Positions 1-8,922 of a DNA stretch of 64,000 bases are shown one piece after another (position 1 is the stretch's first letter; every line of letters starts with the position of its first letter). Source of the stretch: Bacteroides ndongoniae (GTDB lineage: Bacteria; Bacteroidota; Bacteroidia; Bacteroidales; Bacteroidaceae); contig NZ_FNVV01000014.1 in the NCBI RefSeq assembly GCF_900108345.1, positions 434,001 to 498,000 on the forward strand. The letters are read 5' to 3'. Made by a program: the position numbers and the translations under genes. Under the pieces are notes generated by a model. It saw only the letters and a program-made list of their open reading frames with translations. It had not been told where the DNA came from and did no database searches.

Positions 1-1298
1 GCAAGCAGAAAAGACAGCACGTCCGAGCAGGCTTGGCACATTTCAACTCCCTGCAAACCCAGAAAATGAGGCAATATGAAGATGAGAGGAATAAAGAAGA
101 GTCCCTGACGGGCCGATGAAAGCAAAGTGGCGCGTACCGGTTTGCGGATGGTTTGCAGCATCATATTGCTGACGATGATCCACGAGCCTAACGGGAAGGT
201 GATGAATTGCCACCGCAATGCCGCGGCACCCACAGCAATCACTGCCGGGTCGCCTTTGCGGAACAGTTCAACGATTTCTTCGGCGTAGCCTATGCCCGAT
301 ACGGCGCAAACCAGCAGAAATACAAATCCTACTTTGACGCTGAACCAGAACCCCTGACGTACCCGGGCGTACAGACCGGCTCCGTAGTTGAAGCCGCAAA
401 CCGGCTGGAATCCCTGTCCGAAACCTATCAGGAACGCATTGATGAACATAGCTATTCTGGTCACAATGGACATTCCGGCAATGGCGGCATCTCCATAGGC
501 ACCTGCCGCAATATTCAGCAGGATGGTAGCTACGCAGGCAAGTCCCTGACGGGCCAGCGACGGACTTCCCCCACCGATGATTTCCTTAATAAAGGAGCGC
601 GAAGGGGTGAAGTTGCTGAAACTGATACGTATATTCTCACCCCGGCGGCTCATGAAAAGCAGCAGGGTGAAGCTGCACATCTGGCTGATAACGGTGGCCC
701 ATGCTGCTCCGGATATGCCCATGTCGAGTCCGAAGATCAGAATCGGATCCAATATGACATTGATGACGGCTCCGGTAACAATGCCTACCATGGCATACGA
801 GGCATTTCCTTGAAAGCGTATCTGGTTGTTGAGTACTAACGACGAGGTCATGAAGGGAGCTCCTAACAGAACAATCCCCAGGTAGCGTTCGGTGTACGGC
901 AAGATGGTCGGGGTCGATCCCAATGCCAGGGAAAGAGGAGTAAGCAGCAACAGGCCTACAACGGTCAGCATCGCTCCCATGAACAAGGCCAGGAAAAAAC
1001 CTGTAGCAGCCATCTTATGCGCATTGTCCAACTCTTTGGCTCCCAACTTGCGCGAGATGTAGTTGCCGGAGCCATGACCGAAGAAAAATCCTATGGCCTG
1101 TATGATGGACATGACCGAAAATACAATGCCTACTGCTGCCGTTGACTGCGTATTGATTTTCCCCACAAAGTAGGTATCTGCCATATTATAGAAAGAAGTG
1201 ACAAGCATACTGATAATTGTCGGTATGGCCAATGAGATAACTAAACGGGGAACGGAGGCCGTTGTCAGGTACGTATAATTGTCTTTTGAATGGTGCAT
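1..1298 (-). CDS. MATE family multidrug/cation exporter (3' end outside window)
   Basis: The frame is open on the minus strand from an ATG at 1298 to the window edge, giving about 432 codons. A complete MATE protein has about 450, so only the last few residues are missing. The translation has the MATE pattern: an N-terminal half with a conserved NMADTYFVG-type segment near residue 40, then repeated hydrophobic helices, and a second half starting with GGGSPSLARQG. MATE proteins sit in the inner membrane and expel cationic drugs or metabolites against Na+ or H+. The ABC ATPase gene lies 13 bp upstream, so the two are probably co-transcribed. The substrate cannot be read from sequence. Confidence 0.88.
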   Translation of the reverse strand, partial: MHHSKDNYTYLTTASVPRLVISLAIPTIISMLVTSFYNMADTYFVGKINTQSTAAVGIVFSVMSIIQAIGFFFGHGSGNYISRKLGAKELDNAHKMAATGFFLALFMGAMLTVVGLLLLTPLSLALGSTPTILPYTERYLGIVLLGAPFMTSSLVLNNQIRFQGNASYAMVGIVTGAVINVILDPILIFGLDMGISGAAWATVISQMCSFTLLLFMSRRGENIRISFSNFTPSRSFIKEIIGGGSPSLARQGLACVATILLNIAAGAYGDAAIAGMSIVTRIAMFINAFLIGFGQGFQPVCGFNYGAGLYARVRQGFWFSVKVGFVFLLVCAVSGIGYAEEIVELFRKGDPAVIAVGAAALRWQFITFPLGSWIIVSNMMLQTIRKPVRATLLSSARQGLFFIPLIFILPHFLGLQGVEMCQACSDVLSFLL

Positions 1299-1311
1299 GA
1301 TATTCAAAATA

Positions 1312-2334
1312 CTATTTCAGTTGCTTTATTATCTTCAGCAAACCTTCTATGTTGTCGGTACAGATCACTTCCTTTCCGTGAACGTGTATGCCAAATTGGT
1401 TGCTGTTGTTTTCATCGGTATCAATATAGATATCGGTGAAGTGGCTATCGCCTTCAATGCCATTGCGTTGCAGTGCTTTCTGCACCATGGCATATCGTTG
1501 TCCGTGCCCTTTCAGTCCTATTTTCAAGGGACATTCGTAGTCTACCCTGAACAGTCCGGTCGCCGGTTCGAAAACAATGCCTTTGCGAACGAAAAATTGG
1601 TTCAGACTGCCATCCAGAGAGAGATCTTCCGGAGTTCCGATGACAACCCCTTTGTTCTTGTCCATCAGCCAGATCTTGTCTGCTATCTGCAGTGCCAGTT
1701 CCAGGTCGTGCGTGGACAGGAAAATGGTTTTGTTGGTCTGGCGGCTAAGCGTGTGCAGCAACTGCATCATTTCTACTTTACTGGGAAAATCCAGAAAGGC
1801 AGTCGGCTCATCCAGATAAATAATGGGGGTTTCCTGCGCCAGTGCTTTGGCTATCATGACTTTCTGCCGTTCGCCGTCGCTTAAGGTATGTACCATTCGG
1901 TGGGCCAGGTGTCTTATGCCTACCTGCCCGATAGCCTGTTCTACGATGGCCTTGTCTTCTTTGGACAATATTCCCCAAAAGCCAGTATAAGGACTGCGGC
2001 CTAATCCGACCAGTTCGGTGACAGTAATATTCTGGACGTCGCACCGTTCGGTCAGAACCACACTGATCACTTTGGCCATCTGCTTGTCTGTATATTCTTC
2101 TATATCTTTCCCCAGAATGCGTATCTGTCCGCTCAACTTGGGTTGGAAGGCGGATAATGTTCGGAGCAGTGTAGACTTCCCCACTCCGTTGGATCCTAAC
2201 AGGCAAGTCAGTTCGCCGCTGTTGATTCCGGCTTGAATACCTTCTGCTACGATTTTTACATTTTTCTTTCCGGGATATCCGATAGCCAGATTACTGATAT
2301 GTATGGTTTCCGTATTCACGTGTGGCATGTCCAA
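1312..2334 (-). CDS. ABC transporter ATP-binding protein, iron-siderophore/cobalamin type, with C-terminal extension
   Basis: This is an ATPase subunit of the FepC/FecE/BtuD kind that powers import through a permease in the inner membrane. Visible motifs are Walker A GSNGVGKST (47-55), the LSDGE signature (151-155), Walker B IIYLDEP (171-177) and the H-loop histidine about 209. GRSPYTG near 112 is typical of the siderophore/B12 subgroup. The protein has 340 residues against about 255 for the family, so roughly 85 extra C-terminal residues follow the nucleotide-binding domain; their role is unknown. No permease or binding-protein gene is next to it. A MATE gene follows 13 bp downstream, an unusual partner. 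Start chosen at the first ATG; MPHVN two codons later is possible. Confidence 0.85.
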   Translation of the reverse strand: MDMPHVNTETIHISNLAIGYPGKKNVKIVAEGIQAGINSGELTCLLGSNGVGKSTLLRTLSAFQPKLSGQIRILGKDIEEYTDKQMAKVISVVLTERCDVQNITVTELVGLGRSPYTGFWGILSKEDKAIVEQAIGQVGIRHLAHRMVHTLSDGERQKVMIAKALAQETPIIYLDEPTAFLDFPSKVEMMQLLHTLSRQTNKTIFLSTHDLELALQIADKIWLMDKNKGVVIGTPEDLSLDGSLNQFFVRKGIVFEPATGLFRVDYECPLKIGLKGHGQRYAMVQKALQRNGIEGDSHFTDIYIDTDENNSNQFGIHVHGKEVICTDNIEGLLKIIKQLK

Positions 2335-2486
2335 AATAACGGGTTTCTGATTTTGGTCGCAATATTCGGAATTTTTAGCGAGATATGCAAACGCGCTTTT
2401 TTATTATATGTAGGGAAAAGGTGATAGTAAATCTACTATTTAATACTATTTCGCATACGGAAACTTCCATTTCCATAAAAAAAGGC

Positions 2487-2494
2487 TAACTTTG
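2487..2494 (+). promoter_or_regulatory. Bacteroides -7 promoter box for the DUF1573 gene
   Basis: TAACTTTG matches the TAnnTTTG consensus. It lies 30 bp before the ATG at 2525, which argues against an earlier start at 2492, inside the box. No good TTTG -33 element was seen. Confidence 0.5.
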
Positions 2495-2524
2495 CCGCGG
2501 TTGAATCTAAAAAACGAAATAAAA

Positions 2525-2920
2525 ATGAAAAAGCTGGTATTGTATATGGCAATGCTCCTTGTGGGCATAAGCTATGCTTTTGCGCAAGGTAAGGCTGACA
2601 TTAAGTTTGATAAAACATCTTACGATTTTGGAACATTTTCCGAGAATAGTCCGGTGGTCAGCTGTGTTTTCACATTTACCAATGTAGGCGATGCTCCTCT
2701 GGTCATACATCAGGCTATTGCTTCTTGCGGATGTACGGTACCCGAATACACACAGGAACCGGTACTTCCTGGCAAAACGGGTACGATAAAGATAACTTAT
2801 AACGGAGCCGGCAAATATCCGGGACATTTTAAAAAGTCCATTACGCTGCGAACCAATGCCAAAACCGAAATGATGCGGTTGTACGTAGAAGGGGATATGA
2901 CTGCCAAAGAAAAGAAATAA
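2525..2920 (+). CDS. Secreted DUF1573 domain protein
   Basis: The 131-residue protein starts with a clear signal peptide (MKKLVLYMAMLLVGISYAFA, residues 1-20). It continues as a DUF1573 immunoglobulin-like domain: DFGTFSENSPV, a conserved ASCGCTVPEY segment and a PGKTGTIKITY segment. DUF1573 proteins are abundant secreted or periplasmic proteins of Bacteroidetes with no established biochemical role. I chose ATG 2525 over a start at 2492 because it opens directly on the signal peptide and because the promoter box at 2487-2494 would lie inside the longer form. It is probably monocistronic, followed by a strong hairpin terminator. Confidence 0.85.
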   Translation: MKKLVLYMAMLLVGISYAFAQGKADIKFDKTSYDFGTFSENSPVVSCVFTFTNVGDAPLVIHQAIASCGCTVPEYTQEPVLPGKTGTIKITYNGAGKYPGHFKKSITLRTNAKTEMMRLYVEGDMTAKEKK

Positions 2921-2972
2921 GTAACTTTTTGATACCAAAATAGTGGCGGTATCAGATTTTTAATGTACTTTT

Positions 2973-3050
2973 AGGCACGGATTACACAATCTATCACAGA
3001 ACAACTGAATTTTGTTCGTGATTCGTTATGTAATCCGTGCCTGTTTTTTT
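2973..3050 (+). terminator. Intrinsic terminator built from the AGGCACGRATTACA repeat
   Basis: Perfect 14-bp arms (2973-2986 and 3029-3042) with a 42-nt loop are followed by a run of T. The arm sequence recurs at 60183-60245, and its first half at 33711-33750. Confidence 0.8.
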
Positions 3051-3112
3051 TGTATCAATCCAACGTATGTATTTGGAAATTAAGATTATAAACATAAAAT
3101 AACTGCTAACTT

Positions 3113-5104
3113 ATGGAACAAGAACTAGAAAAACAGACCGGTTTGCCGGAAAATGCTTTTCGAGAATTAAAGCCGGGCGAGGTATACAACCCGTTGATGA
3201 GTCCCGACAGGAAATATCCGGAGGTGAATCTTTGGTCGGTATTGTGGGGTATTGCTATGGCTGTCCTTTTTTCGGCTGCGGCAGCCTATTTGGGACTGAA
3301 GGTCGGCCAGGTGTTCGAGGCTGCTATTCCTATTGCCATCATTGCTGTCGGAATATCCAGTGCCGGAAAACGGAAAAACGCTTTAGGCGAGAATGTGATC
3401 ATACAGTCCATCGGTGCCAGTTCGGGTGTTATTGTAGCCGGAGCCATTTTTACATTGCCGGCATTATACATATTGCAGGAGACCTATCCCGAGGAAATTA
3501 CGGTGACATTTATGCAAGTGTTCATCAGTTCGCTGCTCGGAGGTGTGTTGGGCATTCTGTTCCTGATACCGTTCCGTAAGTATTTTGTCAGCGACATGCA
3601 CGGTAAATATCCTTTCCCCGAAGCCACAGCTACAACTCAGGTGCTTGTATCGGGCGAAAAAGGTGGCAATCAGGCCAAACCTCTTCTGATGGCAGGTCTT
3701 GTGGGTGGTCTTTACGATTTCATTGTAGCTACTTTCGGTTGGTGGAACGAAAACTTCACTACCCGTGTTTGTATGTGGGGCGAAATGCTGGCCGAAAAGG
3801 CAAAGCTGGTTTTCAAGGTGAACACAAGTGCTGCCGTGCTCGGTTTGGGATATATCGTAGGATTGAAGTATGCAGCCATTATCTGTGCCGGTTCACTGGC
3901 CGTGTGGTGGATCATCATTCCCGGTATGTCACTCATTTGGGGAAATGAAGTGCTCAATCAGTGGAATCCGGATATTACGGCAACTGTCGGCAGCATGACT
4001 CCCGAACAGATATTCGATTATTATGCCAAGAGCATCGGTATCGGTGGTATTGCCATGGCCGGAATCATCGGTATCATCAAATCCTGGGGTATCATTAAGA
4101 GTGCTGTAGGATTGGCAGCCAAAGAGATGGGCGGAAAGTCGAATGCAGAAAGTAACGTGAAACGTACTCAGCGCGACCTTTCCATGAAAATCATTGTAGT
4201 AGGTTCTATCCTTACGCTGATTCTGGTTTTCCTGTTTTTCTATTTCGATGTGATGCAGGGCAATCTGATGCATACGGTGGTGGCCATTTTACTTGTGGCC
4301 GGTATCTCGTTCCTCTTTACGACTGTCGCTGCCAACGCCATTGCCATTGTAGGAACCAATCCTGTATCGGGCATGACCTTGATGACATTGATTCTGGCTT
4401 CCGTGGTTATGGTAGCTGTCGGACTGAAAGGTCCTGAGGGTATGGTAGCCGCACTGGTGATGGGAGGTGTTGTCTGTACGGCTCTGTCCATGGCTGGTGG
4501 CTTTATTACAGACCTTAAAATCGGTTATTGGTTGGGTACTACTCCGGTCAAGCAGGAAACATGGAAATTCCTGGGAACCATTGTTTCGGCAGCAACGGTA
4601 GGAGGTGTAATGATTATCCTGAACAAGACCTATGGATTTACAAGCGGTGACCTGGTTGCTCCTCAGGCCAATGCCATGGCAGCTGTTATCGAACCGCTGA
4701 TGAGTGGTGTGGGTGCTCCCTGGCTTCTTTACGGTATTGGTGCTTTACTGGCTATCGTGCTGACGTTCTGTAAGGTGCCTGCATTGGCTTTTGCATTGGG
4801 TATGTTTATTCCTTTGCAACTGAATATTCCTCTGATTGTGGGAGGTGCCATCAACTGGTATGTTACCAGCCGCAGCAAGGACGCAGCTGTTAATGCAAGA
4901 CGTGGCGAAAAGGGAACATTGCTGGCTTCCGGATTTATTGCCGGCGGTGCTTTGATGGGAGTTGTCAGTGCAGCCATGCGTTTCGGCAACATCAATCTCG
5001 TCAACGAGGCTTGGCTTTCCAACTCCTGGTCGGAGGTATTGTCGCTTGTTGCCTACGCTGTGCTTATTTTCTACTTTATCAAGGCTTCCATGAAGACGAA
5101 ATAA
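3113..5104 (+). CDS. OPT family oligopeptide transporter
   Basis: This 663-residue polytopic membrane protein has about 14-16 hydrophobic segments. The N-terminal sequence ELKPGE, the WSVLWGIAMAVLFSAAAAY helix, and HGKYPFPEATA near residue 165 are typical of bacterial OPT transporters, which bring oligopeptides or metal-chelate complexes across the inner membrane using the proton gradient. The start ATG at 3113 fits the conserved hydrophilic N-terminus. The gene follows the DUF1573 terminator. The next gene, a secreted hydrolase, starts 20 bp after its stop, so the two may share a transcript. Length matches the family. The exact substrate is not readable. Confidence 0.92.
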   Translation: MEQELEKQTGLPENAFRELKPGEVYNPLMSPDRKYPEVNLWSVLWGIAMAVLFSAAAAYLGLKVGQVFEAAIPIAIIAVGISSAGKRKNALGENVIIQSIGASSGVIVAGAIFTLPALYILQETYPEEITVTFMQVFISSLLGGVLGILFLIPFRKYFVSDMHGKYPFPEATATTQVLVSGEKGGNQAKPLLMAGLVGGLYDFIVATFGWWNENFTTRVCMWGEMLAEKAKLVFKVNTSAAVLGLGYIVGLKYAAIICAGSLAVWWIIIPGMSLIWGNEVLNQWNPDITATVGSMTPEQIFDYYAKSIGIGGIAMAGIIGIIKSWGIIKSAVGLAAKEMGGKSNAESNVKRTQRDLSMKIIVVGSILTLILVFLFFYFDVMQGNLMHTVVAILLVAGISFLFTTVAANAIAIVGTNPVSGMTLMTLILASVVMVAVGLKGPEGMVAALVMGGVVCTALSMAGGFITDLKIGYWLGTTPVKQETWKFLGTIVSAATVGGVMIILNKTYGFTSGDLVAPQANAMAAVIEPLMSGVGAPWLLYGIGALLAIVLTFCKVPALAFALGMFIPLQLNIPLIVGGAINWYVTSRSKDAAVNARRGEKGTLLASGFIAGGALMGVVSAAMRFGNINLVNEAWLSNSWSEVLSLVAYAVLIFYFIKASMKTK

Positions 5105-5123
5105 CCTTTAGAAACAGAATATC

Positions 5124-5987
5124 ATGAAAAAAATTCTAGTTTTACTTTTTTCATTCATTACAACTATGTTATATGCACAAAATCCCATCGAGCTTCCGTT
5201 ATGGCCCGATGGGGCTCCTAATACGAATGGACTGACCGGAACGCAAGAAGATCTGAATGGCGGACTGGTAGCCAATGTCGTGACACCCTCTATTACGGTT
5301 TATCGTCCCTCCTGCCCTAACGGTATGGCCATTATCATGTGTCCGGGAGGCGGCTATGCCCGCCTTGCGATGGCGCACGAGGGCTATGATATGGCACCTT
5401 GGCTCAATGCGCAAGGTATTACTTATATTGTTTTGAAGTACAGAATGCCGAACGGTCATCGTGAAGTGCCTCTTTCCGATGCCGAACAGGCTATTCGCCT
5501 TGTACGTCAGCATGCAGCCGAGTGGAATGTCAATCCTGCGCGTGTAGGCATCATGGGGGCATCAGCCGGCGGACACCTGGCTGCATCTTTGGCTACGCTT
5601 TACGGCAGTGATGAAACCCATCCCGATTTCCAGATTCTGTTTTATCCGGTTATCACGATGGGAGCAGATACCCATCAGGGCTCCCGGAACAATTTGTTAG
5701 GCGAGAATCCGTCTGACGAACTGGTACGGGATTATTCTCTTGAAAACAGGGTCACTTCCCGTACTCCGCAAGCTTTCATTATGCTTTCGACAGATGATAC
5801 GAGTGTCCCTCCTGTCAACAGCATCAACTATTATCTGGCTTTAGTCAAACAGAAAGTATCTGCCACTCTCCATGCCTATCCTGTAGGAGGACACGGCTGG
5901 GGATTTCGCGACGACTTTTCTTATAAGCGTCAGTGGACCGGAGAATTGGAAAAGTGGCTGCGCGAAGGCTTGAAGTTTGCAGAATAG
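5124..5987 (+). CDS. Secreted alpha/beta hydrolase (esterase, BD-FAE/acetylesterase-like)
   Basis: The protein has 287 residues with a signal peptide (1-19, ending LYAQ). The fold markers are an oxyanion-hole segment CPGGGY (73-78), the nucleophile elbow GASAGGH with Ser147, an Asp pair at 224-225 (STDDTSVPP) and His257 in GGHGWG. This set is typical of the esterase/lipase group that includes carbohydrate acetyl- and feruloyl-esterases in Bacteroides, acting in the periplasm. Which ester it cleaves cannot be told. It sits 20 bp after the OPT transporter and 30 bp before the DUF1460 gene, so the three probably form one operon linked to envelope or polymer turnover. Confidence 0.85.
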   Translation: MKKILVLLFSFITTMLYAQNPIELPLWPDGAPNTNGLTGTQEDLNGGLVANVVTPSITVYRPSCPNGMAIIMCPGGGYARLAMAHEGYDMAPWLNAQGITYIVLKYRMPNGHREVPLSDAEQAIRLVRQHAAEWNVNPARVGIMGASAGGHLAASLATLYGSDETHPDFQILFYPVITMGADTHQGSRNNLLGENPSDELVRDYSLENRVTSRTPQAFIMLSTDDTSVPPVNSINYYLALVKQKVSATLHAYPVGGHGWGFRDDFSYKRQWTGELEKWLREGLKFAE

Positions 5988-6017
5988 AAATGTAACAATC
6001 TTTTTTTTAATAAAGCG

Positions 6018-6809
6018 ATGAAAATAATTACAAAGATTTTGTGTAGCATACTGTGTATGGCTATACCTTTTATTTCGACTTATGCTCAGGAAGATCCGGG
6101 TGAGGTGATGTTGAGCAATGGCCTTGGCTTTCTGGATATCCCTTATGTGGCTCATACGCTGGACGGGGAAGTGAAAGAAGATCTGGTTGTCAATTGCGAC
6201 GAGATGGATTGCACCACTTTTGTTGAATACACGCTGGCCATGTCGCTTTCGCCGACCGAAGACGGACAGGTGGCCGAAGGAGATTTTGCAAACAATGTCC
6301 AGCGAATCCGTTATCGGAACGGACGTATTGACGGATATGCATCACGTTTGCATTATATCACCGATTGGGCAGAGAATGGTGTTCGAAATGGCTTTCTTGA
6401 GGATATCACCGAAAAGAAGAGTCCTTATACGCAGAAAGTGACGGTCAACTATATGAGTACCCATCCGGAACAGTACTGGAAATTGGCCGATTCGCCTGAG
6501 GATATGAGAAAGATCAAAAAAATAGAAAAGGAACTGTCAAAAAAAGAGATTCATTATATTCCTGAAGACAAGCTTCCTGTCAACGGTCTGCCGTGGATTA
6601 AGAACGGTGATATCATAGCCATCACCACCAATATTCCGGGACTGGACATTGCCCACATGGGTATTGCATTCTATGTGGATGGCAAATTGAGTCTGCTCCA
6701 TGCCTCTTCTACTGCGAAAAAGGTGACCGTATCGCGTATCGCACTGTCGCAGATGCTGAAGAACAATGATAAATGGACAGGCATCCGTGTGTTGCGCATG
6801 AAGAAGTAA
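6018..6809 (+). CDS. Secreted DUF1460 N-acetylmuramoyl-L-alanine amidase-like protein
   Basis: The protein has 263 residues with a signal peptide (1-23). NCDEMDCTTFVE at 59-70 is the hallmark of DUF1460, an NlpC/P60-like cysteine hydrolase fold; Cys65 is the probable nucleophile, and a later segment DIAHMGIAFY would supply the histidine. Characterised relatives in Bacteroides cut muropeptides, so a role in peptidoglycan recycling in the periplasm is likely. The gene is the last in the OPT-hydrolase-DUF1460 group and is followed by a hairpin terminator. The OPT transporter upstream would fit uptake of peptides released from cell wall, which is inference. Confidence 0.85.
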   Translation: MKIITKILCSILCMAIPFISTYAQEDPGEVMLSNGLGFLDIPYVAHTLDGEVKEDLVVNCDEMDCTTFVEYTLAMSLSPTEDGQVAEGDFANNVQRIRYRNGRIDGYASRLHYITDWAENGVRNGFLEDITEKKSPYTQKVTVNYMSTHPEQYWKLADSPEDMRKIKKIEKELSKKEIHYIPEDKLPVNGLPWIKNGDIIAITTNIPGLDIAHMGIAFYVDGKLSLLHASSTAKKVTVSRIALSQMLKNNDKWTGIRVLRMKK

Positions 6810-6845
6810 GCGCACACCTGCTCAGGAGTGAGAACATGTTTCGAA

Positions 6846-6918
6846 TGCGTCTCTACACGGACTTGGATCAGATAACCTGTTTTGAATCTGTCCCGTTCGT
6901 GTAGAGACGCAATTTTTT
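6846..6918 (+). terminator. Hairpin terminator of the GTAGAGACGCA repeat family
   Basis: Arms TGCGTCTCTACACG (6846-6859) and CGTGTAGAGACGCA (6898-6911) are perfectly complementary and followed by a T run. The same core recurs at 10997-11020. Confidence 0.75.
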
Positions 6919-7031
6919 TGCGTTTTTACCACCCACAAAACAAATCAACCTGTAATCAACATCTTACAAATCTCTTTCTTTCATAGCCCAACGTACATGA
7001 ATGAAAGAGAATGGAAGGTACCCAGCCAGAT

Positions 7032-8672
7032 TTACTCCCGCTCTCCTCCCCCCTCTCCTTGGGAGAGGGGCCGGGGGTGAGGCTCCACCCAATACCCATT
7101 CCCATACTTCGTATGTACCCTGCGCCCCAGCTGCGCCAACAGGCGGGCGAACGATGTACACGAACAGTCCTTCAGAGCAGCAGGATTCTTCTTCTTCACT
7201 GTGGCATAGATTTCGGCAGCAGACATCAGGCGGGCGCCCTGTTCACCCGGCTCGGCGAAGCGGAAGCAGGAGCTGACCAACTCTTCGGCGGGCGTAACGC
7301 GATAGAACGGGCGGTTAGCCTGTTGGATTTCGGTTTCCTCTTCCTTGCTGAACCAGCAGCGTTCGCCGTTCTCCAACTCGTGCAGCAGCTGGGCATAAAG
7401 CTGTTCATAATCTATCGGCGTGGTGCAGTCGATGGGGCGTTCCACCTCCACACAGATAAAGCGACGGCTGCCCGAAAGGTCGGTCAGCAGGTCTCGGCGG
7501 TTGCTGGTGCCGATGAAGGAGGCGATGCGGGGCAACGGCTCTGCCGTGCGACGATAGGCACGGCGCACGCGTAAGGCTTCCATCTGCATCAGGTTCTTCA
7601 GCTGGGGCATCCGGCTGGCAGGCAGACGGTCGAACTCGTCCAGGTTGATGAGTCCGTACGAGGCTAGTTTGTTCTCCGCCGCCGTGGCGTTGGTCAGGTC
7701 GAAGCTTTCGGTAAAGTAGTCACGCAGTTGGGGCGGGAGCAGCAGGCGGCAGAAGGTAGATTTTCCCAAACCTTGTGCGGTGCTGACCAGTAGCGGTGCC
7801 ACACTGTTGGCTCGGCGTCCCTCTCCGCCACGACCTGTCCACTGGGCGGTGACGGCCAGCATCCAGCGGTGGAAAGCACGTGTCCAGAGTTCGGTGTCGG
7901 ACACCCGTTTGGCCAGGTCGGTCACACGGTCGGTGCCATCCCATGTGGGGAGTTGTTTGAAGTAGAGGTCGAACGGGTGATAAGCCTGCACGTGGTCAGA
8001 CTCCACGTAGCGCTTTATATCGCGATCCCAGCAGTCCACGCCGTTGTCGATGGCGTCAAGGGCGATGCCGTTCAGCGTGCGGTTGTCCACAGGTATATAA
8101 CTAAGGTGGTGCGGATCGTTCGTAAGATCGGTATTTATGCGGGCGCACTCCGTTCGTTCCGTCAGCAGGTTGTAGCGGAAAGCGTAGTGCAGCTTCAGGT
8201 AGCGCGTCAGGCGTTGCATCATCTGTTGCTGACGCGAGGGCTTTTCGGGTTGGGCAGGAGATTCTTCGGTAGGTGCAACATCTTCTTTGGGTGTATTTTT
8301 TAGCGCATCTTTCACTGTATCCTTTTCAATGACAGGCGGTTGCTCCATTGTCAGAATACGCGCTTCGGCAGTTTCTTCGGGTTGCGCATCCACCCATTCA
8401 ATGATTTCGTTCCCGCCGTTCAGGCTGAACATGCGTTTCTGTTCACCTTTGGCACGGTCGTCGGGCGTCCAGGTCATGCGGACACTGAACTCGCCGCCGC
8501 CCATCACTACGAAGATTTCACCCTCGGGCAGGCGGTGGCAGACGTGTTGCAGGTCGGTCAGCAGTTGTTCGTACGGAGCGGCGGGGCTGGCTGCCGGCGT
8601 ACCGGTTGTGGGACTCTTGTGTGCATTGTTCCAAGGAAGGAACCAGTTTTTCAGGTTTGTAATCAGATTCAT
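7032..8672 (-). CDS. VirE/DUF3874 ATPase (VapE-like primase-helicase type)
   Basis: This 546-residue protein has an N-terminal BT4734-like region, a central VirE P-loop ATPase and a C-terminal DUF3874-type domain. Walker A is STAQGLGKST (297-306) and Walker B is NLDEFDRL (343-350). FIGTSNRRDLLTD and GSRRFICVEVE are VirE signatures. VirE/VapE proteins are common on Bacteroides mobile elements and phage satellites; they resemble primase-helicases but their function is unproven. The last 15 residues (HPRPLSQGEGGGERE) are encoded by an intergenic palindromic repeat, so the natural stop has probably been lost or replaced. It is monocistronic with its own promoter, and base use is more GC-rich than the neighbours. 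Confidence 0.85.
   Translation of the reverse strand: MNLITNLKNWFLPWNNAHKSPTTGTPAASPAAPYEQLLTDLQHVCHRLPEGEIFVVMGGGEFSVRMTWTPDDRAKGEQKRMFSLNGGNEIIEWVDAQPEETAEARILTMEQPPVIEKDTVKDALKNTPKEDVAPTEESPAQPEKPSRQQQMMQRLTRYLKLHYAFRYNLLTERTECARINTDLTNDPHHLSYIPVDNRTLNGIALDAIDNGVDCWDRDIKRYVESDHVQAYHPFDLYFKQLPTWDGTDRVTDLAKRVSDTELWTRAFHRWMLAVTAQWTGRGGEGRRANSVAPLLVSTAQGLGKSTFCRLLLPPQLRDYFTESFDLTNATAAENKLASYGLINLDEFDRLPASRMPQLKNLMQMEALRVRRAYRRTAEPLPRIASFIGTSNRRDLLTDLSGSRRFICVEVERPIDCTTPIDYEQLYAQLLHELENGERCWFSKEEETEIQQANRPFYRVTPAEELVSSCFRFAEPGEQGARLMSAAEIYATVKKKNPAALKDCSCTSFARLLAQLGRRVHTKYGNGYWVEPHPRPLSQGEGGGERE
7050..7070. repeat. GC-rich REP-like palindrome at the 3' end of the VirE gene
   Basis: CCCCTCTCC and GGAGAGGGG arms (7050-7058, 7062-7070) face each other across 3 bases. 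When translated this kind of element gives PRPLSQGEG, seen at many unrelated gene ends in bacteria. Here it forms the end of the VirE frame. Confidence 0.6.
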
Positions 8673-8693
8673 AGCGATTTAGGTTTTTGTCCC

Positions 8694-8725
8694 CAAAGAT
8701 ACAACATCAAAAGCCCTTTGTCAAG
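8694..8725 (-). promoter_or_regulatory. Promoter of the VirE gene
   Basis: On the minus strand, TATCTTTG (8694-8701) fits the -7 consensus. CTTG (8722-8725) stands 20 bp upstream as a near-consensus -33. The box is 22 bp from the ATG. Confidence 0.6.
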
Positions 8726-8855
8726 TGGGTGGGTGTGGAATAATCAACAATAATCAACATTAATCAACTTCATTCTCATGCACCACGGAGGACACAGGGG
8801 CATTATGTATACATGCGCACACCTTCACATACACATTCATAAACGCCCCATACGG

Positions 8856-8899
8856 GGTATCACCAACATTTTGTACAAAAGTAACTCTAAGGTGATACC
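8856..8899. other. Nested palindromes between the VirE and Abi genes
   Basis: GGTATCACC (8856-8864) and GGTGATACC (8891-8899) form an inverted repeat enclosing a perfect 12-bp palindrome TTTTGTACAAAA (8869-8880). It lies just past the Abi stop codon. No T run follows on the minus strand, so it is not an obvious terminator; it could be a protein site or an mRNA-end hairpin. Confidence 0.4.
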
Positions 8900-8922
8900 T
8901 CGAAAAATTAGTTTTTACATAG

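Noticed and set aside
7001..8753. Several plus-strand ORFs of 60-187 codons
   Set aside because: They are opposite-strand shadows of the GC-rich VirE gene, whose motifs are clear.
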